From Oceaniglobus indicus (lineage in GTDB: Bacteria; Pseudomonadota; Alphaproteobacteria; Rhodobacterales; Rhodobacteraceae), in assembly GCF_002751875.1 (NCBI RefSeq), contig NZ_NMZM01000007.1:1-64000 (forward strand): a stretch of DNA of 64,000 nucleotides, read 5' to 3'. Shown in pieces: positions 1 through 7,054 of this stretch (position 1 is its first letter; every line of letters begins with the position of its first letter). A model generated the notes under the pieces. It saw nothing but the letters and a program-made list of their open reading frames with translations, made no database searches and was not told the DNA's origin. A program made the translations under genes and the position numbers.

Positions 1-67
1 CGCCCTTTAAGGCCTCCAGCGCGACCTTCGCCTTGAACTCCGGCGCATGCTGCTTGCGTTTAGACAT
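1..67 (-). CDS. IS3-family transposase OrfA, N-terminal fragment
   Basis: The minus strand from 67 encodes MSKRKQHAPEFKAKVALEAL and continues past the window edge. This is the characteristic start of IS3-family OrfA, the helix-turn-helix subunit that is fused to OrfB by frameshifting to make the active transposase. The start is fixed by an AAGGAG ribosome site 7 bases upstream. Only 22 residues are visible, so subgroup and integrity cannot be judged. Confidence 0.85.
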   Translation of the reverse strand, partial: MSKRKQHAPEFKAKVALEALKG

Positions 68-141
68 CTGTAATCTCCTTGGTGTTGAAGATCAGCAGAC
101 TGCATATCGTAGCTTATGTCAGTGTCCGAATTTCGGGGGGT
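1..141 (-). mobile_element. Terminus of an IS3-family insertion sequence (partial)
   Basis: The left edge of the window enters an IS3-family element read leftwards. Visible are its terminal region, a ribosome site (AAGGAG, 74-80) and the first codons of its OrfA. The exact outer end is not certain. It lies near 136-147, next to a stretch of G residues, and the neighbouring gene frame stops right at this junction. The rest of the element lies outside the window. Confidence 0.7.
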
Positions 142-144
142 AGC

Positions 145-486
145 TTAGTTCTTGACCGCGCGCCCCATGCGATCAAGAACTTTACGTTCAACCTGTTCCG
201 AGTCTTCAAGGTGACGAACGAATGACTGCATTGGCGCGGAGCCAAGAAAAACAGGCCAGTCATCGCGCTTCCGCAACTCATCAGTTAAGTTGTTCATGCG
301 TTCTGACGCATCGTCTTCTAAACTCTTGATTTCGATGGCGAGCAGACCACTCAAACATGAATAGTCGACTCTCCTCTGCTCTGAGTTTTCGGGATCATCT
401 AAGCAAACCCCACGGAGGGCTTCGACTAAGAAGCGTTCCACCAGTGGCGTGAGTTTTTGCACATGACCTTTTCGCTCGACGCGCAC
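145..486 (-). pseudogene. Truncated conserved hypothetical protein, possible nuclease-like N-terminal part
   Basis: 113 codons from ATG 486 to a TAA at 145-147 that sits on the junction with the IS3 end, so the C-terminus is probably lost and the stop is supplied at the insertion point. The protein is helical and charged. Residues around 49-55 read LLAIEIK, reminiscent of the E-x-K strand of PD-(D/E)XK nucleases, but with a single motif this is only a suggestion. No function is assigned. Codon use is less GC-rich than the chromosome further right, as expected for accessory DNA. Confidence 0.5.
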
Positions 487-757
487 CAGAAAACCTCGCT
501 ATTGCTCTTTGGTTGCTGGCTCTACCTTGGGGGTTTGTCGCGGCGCGTTCAACTGTTCAACGCGCGCTCACTCTAATAAGGCCTAAAATTAAGATGTCCG
601 CTTCGATCAAGCTGCGGTGCAGAAATCATCCAAGCTACGAATATCCGCAGTGGGCCGGAAGACACGGCGCACCTCGCCGCAGGCGTCGTGCTCGGTCACT
701 GGGGTCCCGCATTACTGATTCGAGTCGATCGGGACGGATACGTTTTAGAGACCGCAC

Positions 758-1183
758 TTAGGTTCCCAGCATCGGTCGACGGCTCGGAACGTTTTCGAGT
801 AAAGCCGCATTTATGTGGCTCGTATCAAGAGGCACATCTTTCATTAACTCAACAATAAGATCGAAAAACTTACTTGAGGTGAAATCAGTTCCAAATTCAC
901 GGTATAGCGCAATGCATTTGGCATTTGCTCCGAATAAAATGGGGACCTTTGACAGCGCAACATTAAACTGCGACGTTGGAAGAGGATCATTTCCCTTGTC
1001 CGTAAGAACAAATCTGTAAGCGACAAGATCTTCGATAACGGCTTTTTTTGAAGATTCTACTTGTTCCAATCTAAGTTTCTCAGCCTGCTTTTTTAGCTGA
1101 ATATTTTGATTGATCACTGTAATGAGTGCTCCCAAAACTGCTGCCAGCAGGGAGAATATCCCTGCATAAATTACCGATTCCAT
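758..1183 (-). CDS. Small single-pass membrane protein, 5' end separated by IS insertion
   Basis: 141 residues from ATG 1183. One membrane helix (about residues 5-25) is followed by a coiled-coil-like charged stretch and a soluble helical domain. Overall it resembles DUF6680-type proteins, which is a weak assignment. ATG 1183 has GGAG five bases upstream. A second in-frame ATG at 1246 would give 162 residues and was probably the original start. The IS903-like element inserted exactly at this ATG: its ribosome site (AGGAG at about 2312-2316 in the intact order) now lies on the far side of the element. Expression today would need ATG 1183 or a promoter reading out of the IS. Function unknown. 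Confidence 0.5.
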   Translation of the reverse strand: MESVIYAGIFSLLAAVLGALITVINQNIQLKKQAEKLRLEQVESSKKAVIEDLVAYRFVLTDKGNDPLPTSQFNVALSKVPILFGANAKCIALYREFGTDFTSSKFFDLIVELMKDVPLDTSHINAALLENVPSRRPMLGT

Positions 1184-1242
1184 TGTCGCTCCAGATGTTC
1201 TCCCAAGCACCGCTATATCAGGCTGAGATGCTATCTGGGAAG

Positions 1243-1251
1243 CCATGAAGA
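1243..1251. repeat. Target-site duplication, left copy
   Basis: CCATGAAGA directly outside the left IS end, identical to 2302-2310. On the minus strand it contains the original start codon of the small membrane-protein gene. Confidence 0.95.
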
Positions 1252-2301
1252 GGCTTTGTTGCACAAATCGGTTGAAGAGCGTTCTTTCCCCTTCCCCGGA
1301 CGGACTTATCCTACGGGCTCTGTGACAGGGATGCCAAGAGCTGTGTAACGGTTTAGCACGGCGATGCGGATTTGGATCTCCGCGACCTGCCGGTCGAAGT
1401 CCCGCGCCATGAGGCTCTGGCCCAGTCGTTTCACACAATGCATCTTGGTCTCGACGCGGCTTCGGCGGTGATAACCACTCCATCGCCGCCACAGGGTGCG
1501 GCCCAGGTATCTTGATGCCTCCACGGCTTGGTTCCGGGCGATGGCCCCGTTGCTCGTGGGCTTCCATGGCTTGGCATTCTTGCGAGGCGGAATGACAGCA
1601 TGGGCATTCCGCTCGGCAATCGCGTCGTGGCATTTGCGCGTGTCGTAGGCCCCGTCAGCGGTGACCGACCCAATGTCCTGATCGGGCGGAACTTGCTTTA
1701 GCAGCTCAGGCAGCATGGTCGCATCACCGATGTTGCTGGTGGTGACCTCGACCGCCCGAACCTCCAGTGTTTCTTCATCGATCCCTATGTGTATCTTGCG
1801 CCAGATACGTCGTTTGGAGCCGCCATGCTTGCGGGCGTTCCACTCACCTTCGCCCTCTGCTTTGATACCTGTGCTATCGATCAAAAGGTTCAGTGGACCA
1901 GTCCCGCCGCGATATGGCAGGTTTACGTTCAGCGATCGTTGACGGCGGCAAAGGGCGCTGAAATCGGGCACCTCCCAGCCCAACCCTACCAACTTCAGCA
2001 AGCTCTCAACGGAGCCTGTCGTCTGCCGAAGCGGCATGCCGAACAACACCTTCAGTGTCAGGCAGGCCTGGATCGCGGCGTCACTGAATTGTTGTCGCCG
2101 ACCGCGTTTGCCCGGCGGCGGCGGTCTCCAGACCATCTGGGGATCAAACCAGATTGATAGCGACCCACGTCGCTTCAAGCTGTCATTGTAAGTCGACCAG
2201 TTCGTGGTCTTGTACTTCGTAGGGGCCCAGCTGCTCATGTGCTCAAGCTATCACGCTGGATTCGCGAGATGAATCCCTCAACGCATTTGTGCAACAAAGC
2301 C
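1252..2301 (-). mobile_element. Complete IS903-group (IS5 family) insertion sequence
   Basis: The 1,050-bp element starts with GGCTTTGTTGCACAAA and ends with the exact inverted repeat. It is flanked on both sides by the 9-bp duplication CCATGAAGA. Terminal sequence, length, 9-bp duplication and the single DDE transposase match the IS903 group of the IS5 family. The perfect ends, perfect duplication and intact transposase indicate a recent insertion. Confidence 0.95.
1306..2238 (-). CDS. IS5-family (IS903 group) DDE transposase
   Basis: 310 residues, the usual length for IS903-type transposases. Catalytic acids are seen in LLIDSTG (first Asp, about residue 123), SVTADGAYD (second Asp) and the YHRRSRVETKMHCVKRLG block (Glu with the R-x3-E-x6-K pattern). 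It cuts and pastes the element by recognising the 16-bp terminal repeats. It is the only gene of the element and is read in the same direction as the interrupted gene. No frameshift or internal stop is seen, so it is probably active. Confidence 0.95.
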   Translation of the reverse strand: MSSWAPTKYKTTNWSTYNDSLKRRGSLSIWFDPQMVWRPPPPGKRGRRQQFSDAAIQACLTLKVLFGMPLRQTTGSVESLLKLVGLGWEVPDFSALCRRQRSLNVNLPYRGGTGPLNLLIDSTGIKAEGEGEWNARKHGGSKRRIWRKIHIGIDEETLEVRAVEVTTSNIGDATMLPELLKQVPPDQDIGSVTADGAYDTRKCHDAIAERNAHAVIPPRKNAKPWKPTSNGAIARNQAVEASRYLGRTLWRRWSGYHRRSRVETKMHCVKRLGQSLMARDFDRQVAEIQIRIAVLNRYTALGIPVTEPVG

Positions 2302-2310
2302 CCATGAAGA
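2302..2310. repeat. Target-site duplication, right copy
   Basis: CCATGAAGA directly outside the right IS end. Together with 1243-1251 it defines the insertion. On the minus strand this copy keeps the original ribosome site and ATG, which now read into the IS and stop after a short nonsense peptide. Confidence 0.95.
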
Positions 2311-2997
2311 ACACTCCTGAGTGGGGATTATGTCCGCTCTGCCGATCTCGGGTCGTTGGAAATGCTGCGACGGGAGCGAATGGCTGCTTCGGTGACGCTG
2401 CGGTGCCACACCGGCGGTTGCTTCGAACGACCGGACTGGGCCGTCTGTGACCCCAGGTGGATTGAGGCGGAGATTGAACCGCTCCGGTTTTCCCGGAGGC
2501 TGATTACTCCGTTTCCTGCGACTTTATCGAACTCGCTGCACTCTCCATAGAACTTCTCTTGGCCTCTGGCGGTCCGGCTCGCCGACCTCGCAGTCGAGAA
2601 CGGTCCGGTTCGGCTCCGGGACAATCTCGGGACGCTCGCGCGACGGGCATGATCAACGCCCCGCGAACGCTCCGGGGCCTTGGAGCGCGCAACATGGTGT
2701 TGCGGCAGGGTCCCAAGGAGTCGATCATGAACAAGAATTATCTTGAAACCCCTTTGGAAATCCTTTGCGCGAAGCTCCCGTTCGAATTGGCGGCCGCGTC
2801 GGACGGTTGCCGTCAGCGGACATCGCCGGTAGCGCATAAGATCGCGCCATCATGGAAAGGTGGGCTGCCCCTGCGGACCACGAAGGTGGCTTGGACCGTC
2901 TTTCGGCGCATGAAGCCCTCTGGGCGCTGGCGGTCCTATCGGGGTGGGGGCGGGAAAATCTCAACCAAGAACTGCCGAGTAAGGGCATGATGAAGAA
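2311..2997. other. Accessory stretch without a convincing gene
   Basis: About 690 bases between the IS and the recombinase terminator. One frame, 2727-2990 on the plus strand (87 codons), has a good ribosome site (AAGGAG, 9 bases before the ATG). Its first 25 residues look protein-like, but the rest is basic and low in complexity. A second frame from 2852 looks plausible for about 45 codons before running into the terminator. This could be a small decayed gene with a frameshift. Nothing else is recognised. Confidence 0.4.
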
Positions 2998-3023
2998 GGC
3001 CCGGGCAGACGCCCGGGCCTTTT
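2998..3023. terminator. Rho-independent terminator, possibly bidirectional
   Basis: A perfect 9-bp GC stem (GGCCCGGGC and its complement) with the loop AGAC is followed by TTTT on the plus strand and TTCTTC on the minus strand. It lies 10 bases after the stop of the leftward recombinase gene and would end that transcript as well as any rightward one. Confidence 0.8.
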
Positions 3024-3033
3024 GGGGTGCGCT

Positions 3034-4242
3034 TTATCGGAGGGGATCGACGATGTCAGGCATGTCGGTTCCGGCCCCGGACAGGGCGTCGCGGACTGTC
3101 CTGCGAAGGATGTCATCCAGAAATCGAATACCCGCTTCGCGTGACACGTGACCCATTGCCATCCTGACAATGTCGGGCGGGCATCCCTTTTCAAGGAGCT
3201 CATACTGCAGTGCTTTCCGGAAATCTTCGAAATGCAGGGCCGAGGCGTCGATCCCGTGCGTCTCGCAGTAGCGGACGAACTGCCTCCGGAACCGCGTCGT
3301 GCCGGTGCCGAGTCTTTCCTGCGAAACATGTGGGAAGAGCATCGTCTCCTTCTGATCCTGCCGCAACTTGAACAGTCCGACGAGGCCGAGGTCCTGCAGC
3401 CGCCGAGATACTGGGATCTCCCGGCGGGCCCCGGTCGTCTTCGCATCGCGTTCGATGCAGAGGACCGGTATGCCGTCATGATATTGCAGGTTCTGGGTGG
3501 TAAGATGGACGGCTTCGCCGAGGCGCAGTCCTGCGAGCCGCATCAGAAGAGGGATCCAGAACAGAGGATCACCGGCATCCCCGATGTCGCCGTGGAAGAT
3601 TGGCGATGACAGGTAGCTTTCAACAGCGTCCAACCAGCGTGGGTGGTCGACTGGGCGCTCCTGCTGCCGCAGACGGGCCTCGTCGACCGTCGACCAGCTG
3701 CAGACATCGAACGGATTTTCCTCTGCGAGCCCAAGCTTGACAAGGAAATCGCCAACCTGGCGCGCCGCACGCCCGATCTTCAGGAATGTCGTGACGCCGA
3801 TGCGGTCAGGAGAAGTTTGGTCTTCGCCGACCAGGCCTTCGTCGTCGGCCCCGGTATTCCGCCGTTTCCCGTGGCCTTTCGGCAGTTTCCGGATTTCCTC
3901 CAGCGAGGGGATCACATCTTCCCTTGCGATGTCGCGAAAGAACGGATTCCCCAAGGTGCGCACCCAGGCACGCTTGGCGCTCTCGATGTTCGGAGCACTA
4001 TTGCGCCGCCAGCTTTCGCCAAGGGCCGGATCAAGTCGGGAAGTTCCGGGTTGGTACCCCAGTGATCGGGTTTCGATGTAGAACTCGAACGCGCCTTCGA
4101 GGCAGATCTGCTTTTCACCGGTGAGAAATAGCTTCGATTCTTCGGTGAGATTGGCGCCTTCGAGAAGGACCCGGGGCGTCCATTGTGCGAATGATTTCGG
4201 GTGAGGTTTTCTGTCATTTCGGGTGGCGAGGTTGTCGTGCAT
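3034..4242 (-). CDS. Tyrosine-recombinase paralogue lacking catalytic His and Tyr
   Basis: 402 residues, second of two tandem leftward recombinase genes. It aligns along most of its length with the C-terminal two thirds of the upstream recombinase but lacks that protein's N-terminal 300 or so residues. The catalytic fold is recognisable: Arg240 (GLRLGEA), Lys268 (AKTTGARR), Arg342 and His365 (MGH). The H-x-x-R His is Glu339 (EDFR, against HALR in the paralogue), and the residue 9 after the GH His, normally the nucleophilic Tyr, is Phe374 (GIRFLDD). Strand transfer should therefore be impossible. It may be a DNA-binding partner or regulator of the intact recombinase. The start is supported by GGAG 9 bases upstream of ATG 4242. 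Confidence 0.8.
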   Translation of the reverse strand: MHDNLATRNDRKPHPKSFAQWTPRVLLEGANLTEESKLFLTGEKQICLEGAFEFYIETRSLGYQPGTSRLDPALGESWRRNSAPNIESAKRAWVRTLGNPFFRDIAREDVIPSLEEIRKLPKGHGKRRNTGADDEGLVGEDQTSPDRIGVTTFLKIGRAARQVGDFLVKLGLAEENPFDVCSWSTVDEARLRQQERPVDHPRWLDAVESYLSSPIFHGDIGDAGDPLFWIPLLMRLAGLRLGEAVHLTTQNLQYHDGIPVLCIERDAKTTGARREIPVSRRLQDLGLVGLFKLRQDQKETMLFPHVSQERLGTGTTRFRRQFVRYCETHGIDASALHFEDFRKALQYELLEKGCPPDIVRMAMGHVSREAGIRFLDDILRRTVRDALSGAGTDMPDIVDPLR

Positions 4243-4295
4243 TTCCTGTATCTCCGTGAGTGTTTCAACGCCGCCCTATGCCCCGGATTTCCCAG

Positions 4296-4321
4296 GATAT
4301 TATGACCTAAGTCAAAATATC
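4296..4321. promoter_or_regulatory. 26-bp near-perfect palindrome, putative operator of the second recombinase gene
   Basis: The arms are GATATTATGAC and GTCAAAATATC separated by CTAA, with 10 of 11 positions matching. It sits 54 bases upstream of ATG 4242 in the 167-base gap between the two recombinase genes, and it is AT-rich against its surroundings. The geometry suggests a dimeric regulator, possibly autoregulation. The protein that binds it is not identifiable. Confidence 0.6.
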
Positions 4322-4409
4322 GAAATTAAGCTTCAGCGGACCTATCACGAACTCGTGAGTTGTTGCCTTCCGTCCATTCTGCCCGGTAAGGATCGTTCCC
4401 TCAGGTCGG

Positions 4410-6680
4410 TCAGCGTCGAAATCCGACGACATTGTCATGTTTGACCTCACCTCGGGCCGGCACCACTTGGACGGCGTTGACACCGGGTGCGGCGAAGGGA
4501 CTCTTGATCCTCGAGATGTCCACATCGATCCTGCTGATCACCTCATGCAATGTCTTCACCCAGATTTCGCGCGTGTAAGAGCCGTCACCTTCGTCGACCG
4601 GTTTTTCGTGCCCCATGAGGCGCCGGCGCACCATGTCGGGGCAAAGCAGGTTCCCCAGATCGTTGTGGAATGTGGTGCGCAACGCATGGAAATCGAGACC
4701 AGGCCAGTAGCATCCGTTCGTTTTGCGGTAGTATCCGAAGGTCTTGCTGAAGAGTTCCGAGTAGGTCTCCTTCGTCTGGCCGCGGTTGAGATCCGGGAAC
4801 AGGCGAGACTGGTTCTGTCTGCGGCGCATTTCGACAAACCGAAGCAATCCCAGTTCGATCAGCTTGGGGTGCACGGCAATGCGACGCTCCCCGGCTGTGG
4901 ACTTCACGTGGTTGCCGATCACGTTGCGGACGGTGAAATACGCGACACCGTTTTCCGACCCGAAATCATCCGGCCCGAGTTGCAGGATCTCCTCGGCGCG
5001 ACATCCGTCGAAGCGCGCGATGAGCGGCGCCCAGAACAGCGGGTAATCCTTCTCTTCGCAGTCGCCCTGGTAGACCGGCGAGTCGAAGAGCTTCTGGATC
5101 CTGTCGTCCCACAGCATGCGCGTGCGATCCTCCTCGTTCGCCTTCAGTGCTTTTTCCTCATCGTTCGACCAGGAGCAGATCTCGAACGGGTTTTCATCGA
5201 TCACCTTCATGGCCTTCAGCATCTTGCCGACCCGGTTTGCCATGCGGCCATGGCGCAGGAAGGTGGCAACGCGCAGGCGCGGGATTTTCGCGTCAAGTTC
5301 AGCGCGTTCAAGGTCCGCCGGAGTGGCTTTGCCTTTGACCGCAAGGTTCAATTTCGACTCTGCTGCGGCCGCGAGTTCCAGTTCGTCGGCGCGCTCGACG
5401 AGCTCGAGGAAACCGCGCGTGTTTATCAGGGTCGGCTTCTTTCCGTGGTATTTCGGGATGCGGCGAATGATGTTCAGGACGCCATCGACCTCGGTCCAAT
5501 CGATCTGCTGGAACGGCTGGTTGCCGAGGACATCGACCCAGATCTCGCGTGCCTTCCGGGCGTTTCCGCCGGAGGTCCGTGTCCAGTTCTTTCCCTGGTC
5601 GGGAAACCGCTTCTGGCGCGCTTCGAAATTGTCTCCATAGCCGAGCTCCTTGAGCTCGAAGTAGAGATCGAACGCCTCCCGGAACTCGATGTTGGGTCCT
5701 TTCCTGAGGGCTGCACGCGAAGTTTCCGTGAGAAGGGTCTCATCGATCAGAATTCGGGTTTCCCGCTTTGGCGTAGCGGTTGCGGATGCGGGACAGGCGA
5801 TCCCGGACGTGGGCGCAGCCACCTGGGTGGGGGCGGCGTTGGGCTGCACGTCGGGCGGAAGCGGTACGTTCCCAGCACGAAGAGCGCTGGTGGGCGCGGC
5901 AGGGGCAGACTCGGGGCTGACCACATCCAGAGCTGTCGGCGGTGGAACAGCCGCAGCACCGCTAACGTGAAGCATTGCTGCCGGTGCCGCGACCTCGGCA
6001 GGCACAGATGCGGGAGGGACCGTCATGGCTGGCACCGTTGGTTGCGCCGAAATCGCGGGCAGGGCGGGCGACCGGGATGCCGAGCGGCCTGCAATCATCG
6101 ACCGGAAGATTGGGGTGGATTCCGCGTAACGCCCGATCTCGCGGCGCTCGCGTTCGCAGGACGCATCCAGCATCACGCGCAGAGCTTCGAAGGCAAGGAC
6201 ACGCCAGTCGGCCGCGGTTTCGTCCAGAGTCACGCCCAGTCGCTGTGCCAGCTCGCGCAGGGGGGCGACCGCAGGGGCCCGATCGCCGAGCGCCAGCGCC
6301 CGGCGCAGCATGTCCTGGGTCGCACGCTCTGCCTGTGCGGCGAAATTCGCGGCCGCTTCCGAGCGCGGCTCTGCAGAGGCGCGCAGGGCTTCATGAGCCG
6401 CGATCTGGAATCGCGCCAGTTCGGTCAGCAGCGTGACATGGTCCGCACTCAGATGATCCACCGGTCTCTCCGTCGTCAGCGCGACGGCCAGGTCCGTGAG
6501 CGCGGTCAGCGCGCGGACAAGACATGTCGCTTCGGAGAGGACGTCGGTGCGAAGAGAAAGACAGAGGGCCGAAGTTTGATCAGGGTTCGATATCCTCGCG
6601 AGGGCCCTGGGCAGGCGCCGCCGGAAGAAGAAGCCCGAGGGCCGTTTTTCGAGGTAGGGGATATGTGCGACTCTGGCCAT
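4410..6680 (-). CDS. Large tyrosine recombinase with DUF6538-type N-terminus
   Basis: 756 residues from ATG 6680, chosen because GGAG lies 9 bases upstream and the protein then starts with the DUF6538-like stretch MARVAHIPYLEKRPSGFFFR. A TTG at 6830 would add 50 residues rich in Val-His repeats. Domains: N-terminal DUF6538 (about 1-70), a helical and Ala/Pro-rich linker (about 70-300), a core-binding domain, then a C-terminal catalytic domain. All catalytic residues are present: Arg in GCRAEE, Lys in VKSTAGERR, HALR, MGH and the nucleophile in GSYTRE. It lies beside a tRNA-Asn 3' fragment and reads away from it, the arrangement expected of the integrase of an island extending left of the window. 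Confidence 0.85.
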   Translation of the reverse strand: MARVAHIPYLEKRPSGFFFRRRLPRALARISNPDQTSALCLSLRTDVLSEATCLVRALTALTDLAVALTTERPVDHLSADHVTLLTELARFQIAAHEALRASAEPRSEAAANFAAQAERATQDMLRRALALGDRAPAVAPLRELAQRLGVTLDETAADWRVLAFEALRVMLDASCERERREIGRYAESTPIFRSMIAGRSASRSPALPAISAQPTVPAMTVPPASVPAEVAAPAAMLHVSGAAAVPPPTALDVVSPESAPAAPTSALRAGNVPLPPDVQPNAAPTQVAAPTSGIACPASATATPKRETRILIDETLLTETSRAALRKGPNIEFREAFDLYFELKELGYGDNFEARQKRFPDQGKNWTRTSGGNARKAREIWVDVLGNQPFQQIDWTEVDGVLNIIRRIPKYHGKKPTLINTRGFLELVERADELELAAAAESKLNLAVKGKATPADLERAELDAKIPRLRVATFLRHGRMANRVGKMLKAMKVIDENPFEICSWSNDEEKALKANEEDRTRMLWDDRIQKLFDSPVYQGDCEEKDYPLFWAPLIARFDGCRAEEILQLGPDDFGSENGVAYFTVRNVIGNHVKSTAGERRIAVHPKLIELGLLRFVEMRRRQNQSRLFPDLNRGQTKETYSELFSKTFGYYRKTNGCYWPGLDFHALRTTFHNDLGNLLCPDMVRRRLMGHEKPVDEGDGSYTREIWVKTLHEVISRIDVDISRIKSPFAAPGVNAVQVVPARGEVKHDNVVGFRR

Positions 6681-6728
6681 GGCAGGGTGCTCCGAAACGG
6701 GTTTCAGGGCATCCTGGAATCGCGGGCC

Positions 6729-6788
6729 GTGTACCTGGTCGTGCACCGCTTCGTGCACGCGTTTGTGCACCGGTTCGTGCACGTGCAC
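6729..6788. repeat. Array of GTGCAC hexamers at 12-bp spacing
   Basis: GTGCAC starts at 6741, 6753, 6765 and 6777, exactly 12 bp apart. A one-base variant GTGTAC sits at 6729 and an extra copy abuts at 6783. The array lies between the recombinase start (6680) and the tRNA fragment (6845). It could be a protein-binding array (recombinase arm sites or an operator). If translation began at the TTG 6830 it would encode Val-His repeats. The strict 12-bp phase fits both readings. Confidence 0.7.
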
Positions 6789-6844
6789 GGGTGGCTCCGA
6801 CTCCGGTCGGGGCTCAGCCAATGAAATCAACCACTTGGGGAAAT

Positions 6845-6894
6845 TTGGCTCCGGCGGTAGGGATCGAACCTACGACCAATTGATTAACAGTCAA
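6845..6894. repeat. attL: 50-bp tRNA-Asn 3' fragment
   Basis: Identical over 50 bp to 21010-21059, which is the 3' half of the intact tRNA-Asn gene including the CCA end. It marks the left junction of the integrated element. The tRNA sequence stops just 5' of the anticodon loop, so this copy is not functional. Confidence 0.95.
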
Positions 6895-6961
6895 GCGACG
6901 ATATTTATTAGGTTACTGCACGGTGGTGCGGTAATATAGTAAAACCAATGCATTACACCTA

Positions 6962-7040
6962 TTTTGCAACGATAATCAATCGGTTTACAATGCGCGAAAG
7001 TGCATGTTAGTGACGTGGTGCGTTGCAAAACGTTGCAAAA
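6962..7040. repeat. Putative integrase arm-type sites, left end
   Basis: CGTTGCAAAA occurs twice in perfect tandem at 7021-7040 and once inverted at 6962-6971. The same decamer occurs twice at the other end of the element (20933-20953). Location just inside both attachment repeats suggests integrase or excisionase binding. The tandem pair also lies 14 bases before the integrase start and may serve in autoregulation. Confidence 0.6.
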
Positions 7041-7054
7041 TCGGAGCATGACAG

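Noticed and set aside
513-761. 82-codon plus-strand frame
   Set aside because: No ribosome site or recognisable motif; Arg-rich tail typical of chance frames.
758-1633. 291-codon minus-strand frame spanning the IS border
   Set aside because: Its first part is an out-of-frame read of the IS transposase; only the part left of 1246 is a real gene.
6729-6788. CRISPR-like array
   Set aside because: Units are 6 bp at 12-bp spacing; no spacers or cas genes.
4437-6824. Open frame of 795 codons on the plus strand
   Set aside because: Antisense to the recombinase that shows all catalytic motifs; long reverse frames are common in GC-rich DNA. The predicted protein is low in complexity.
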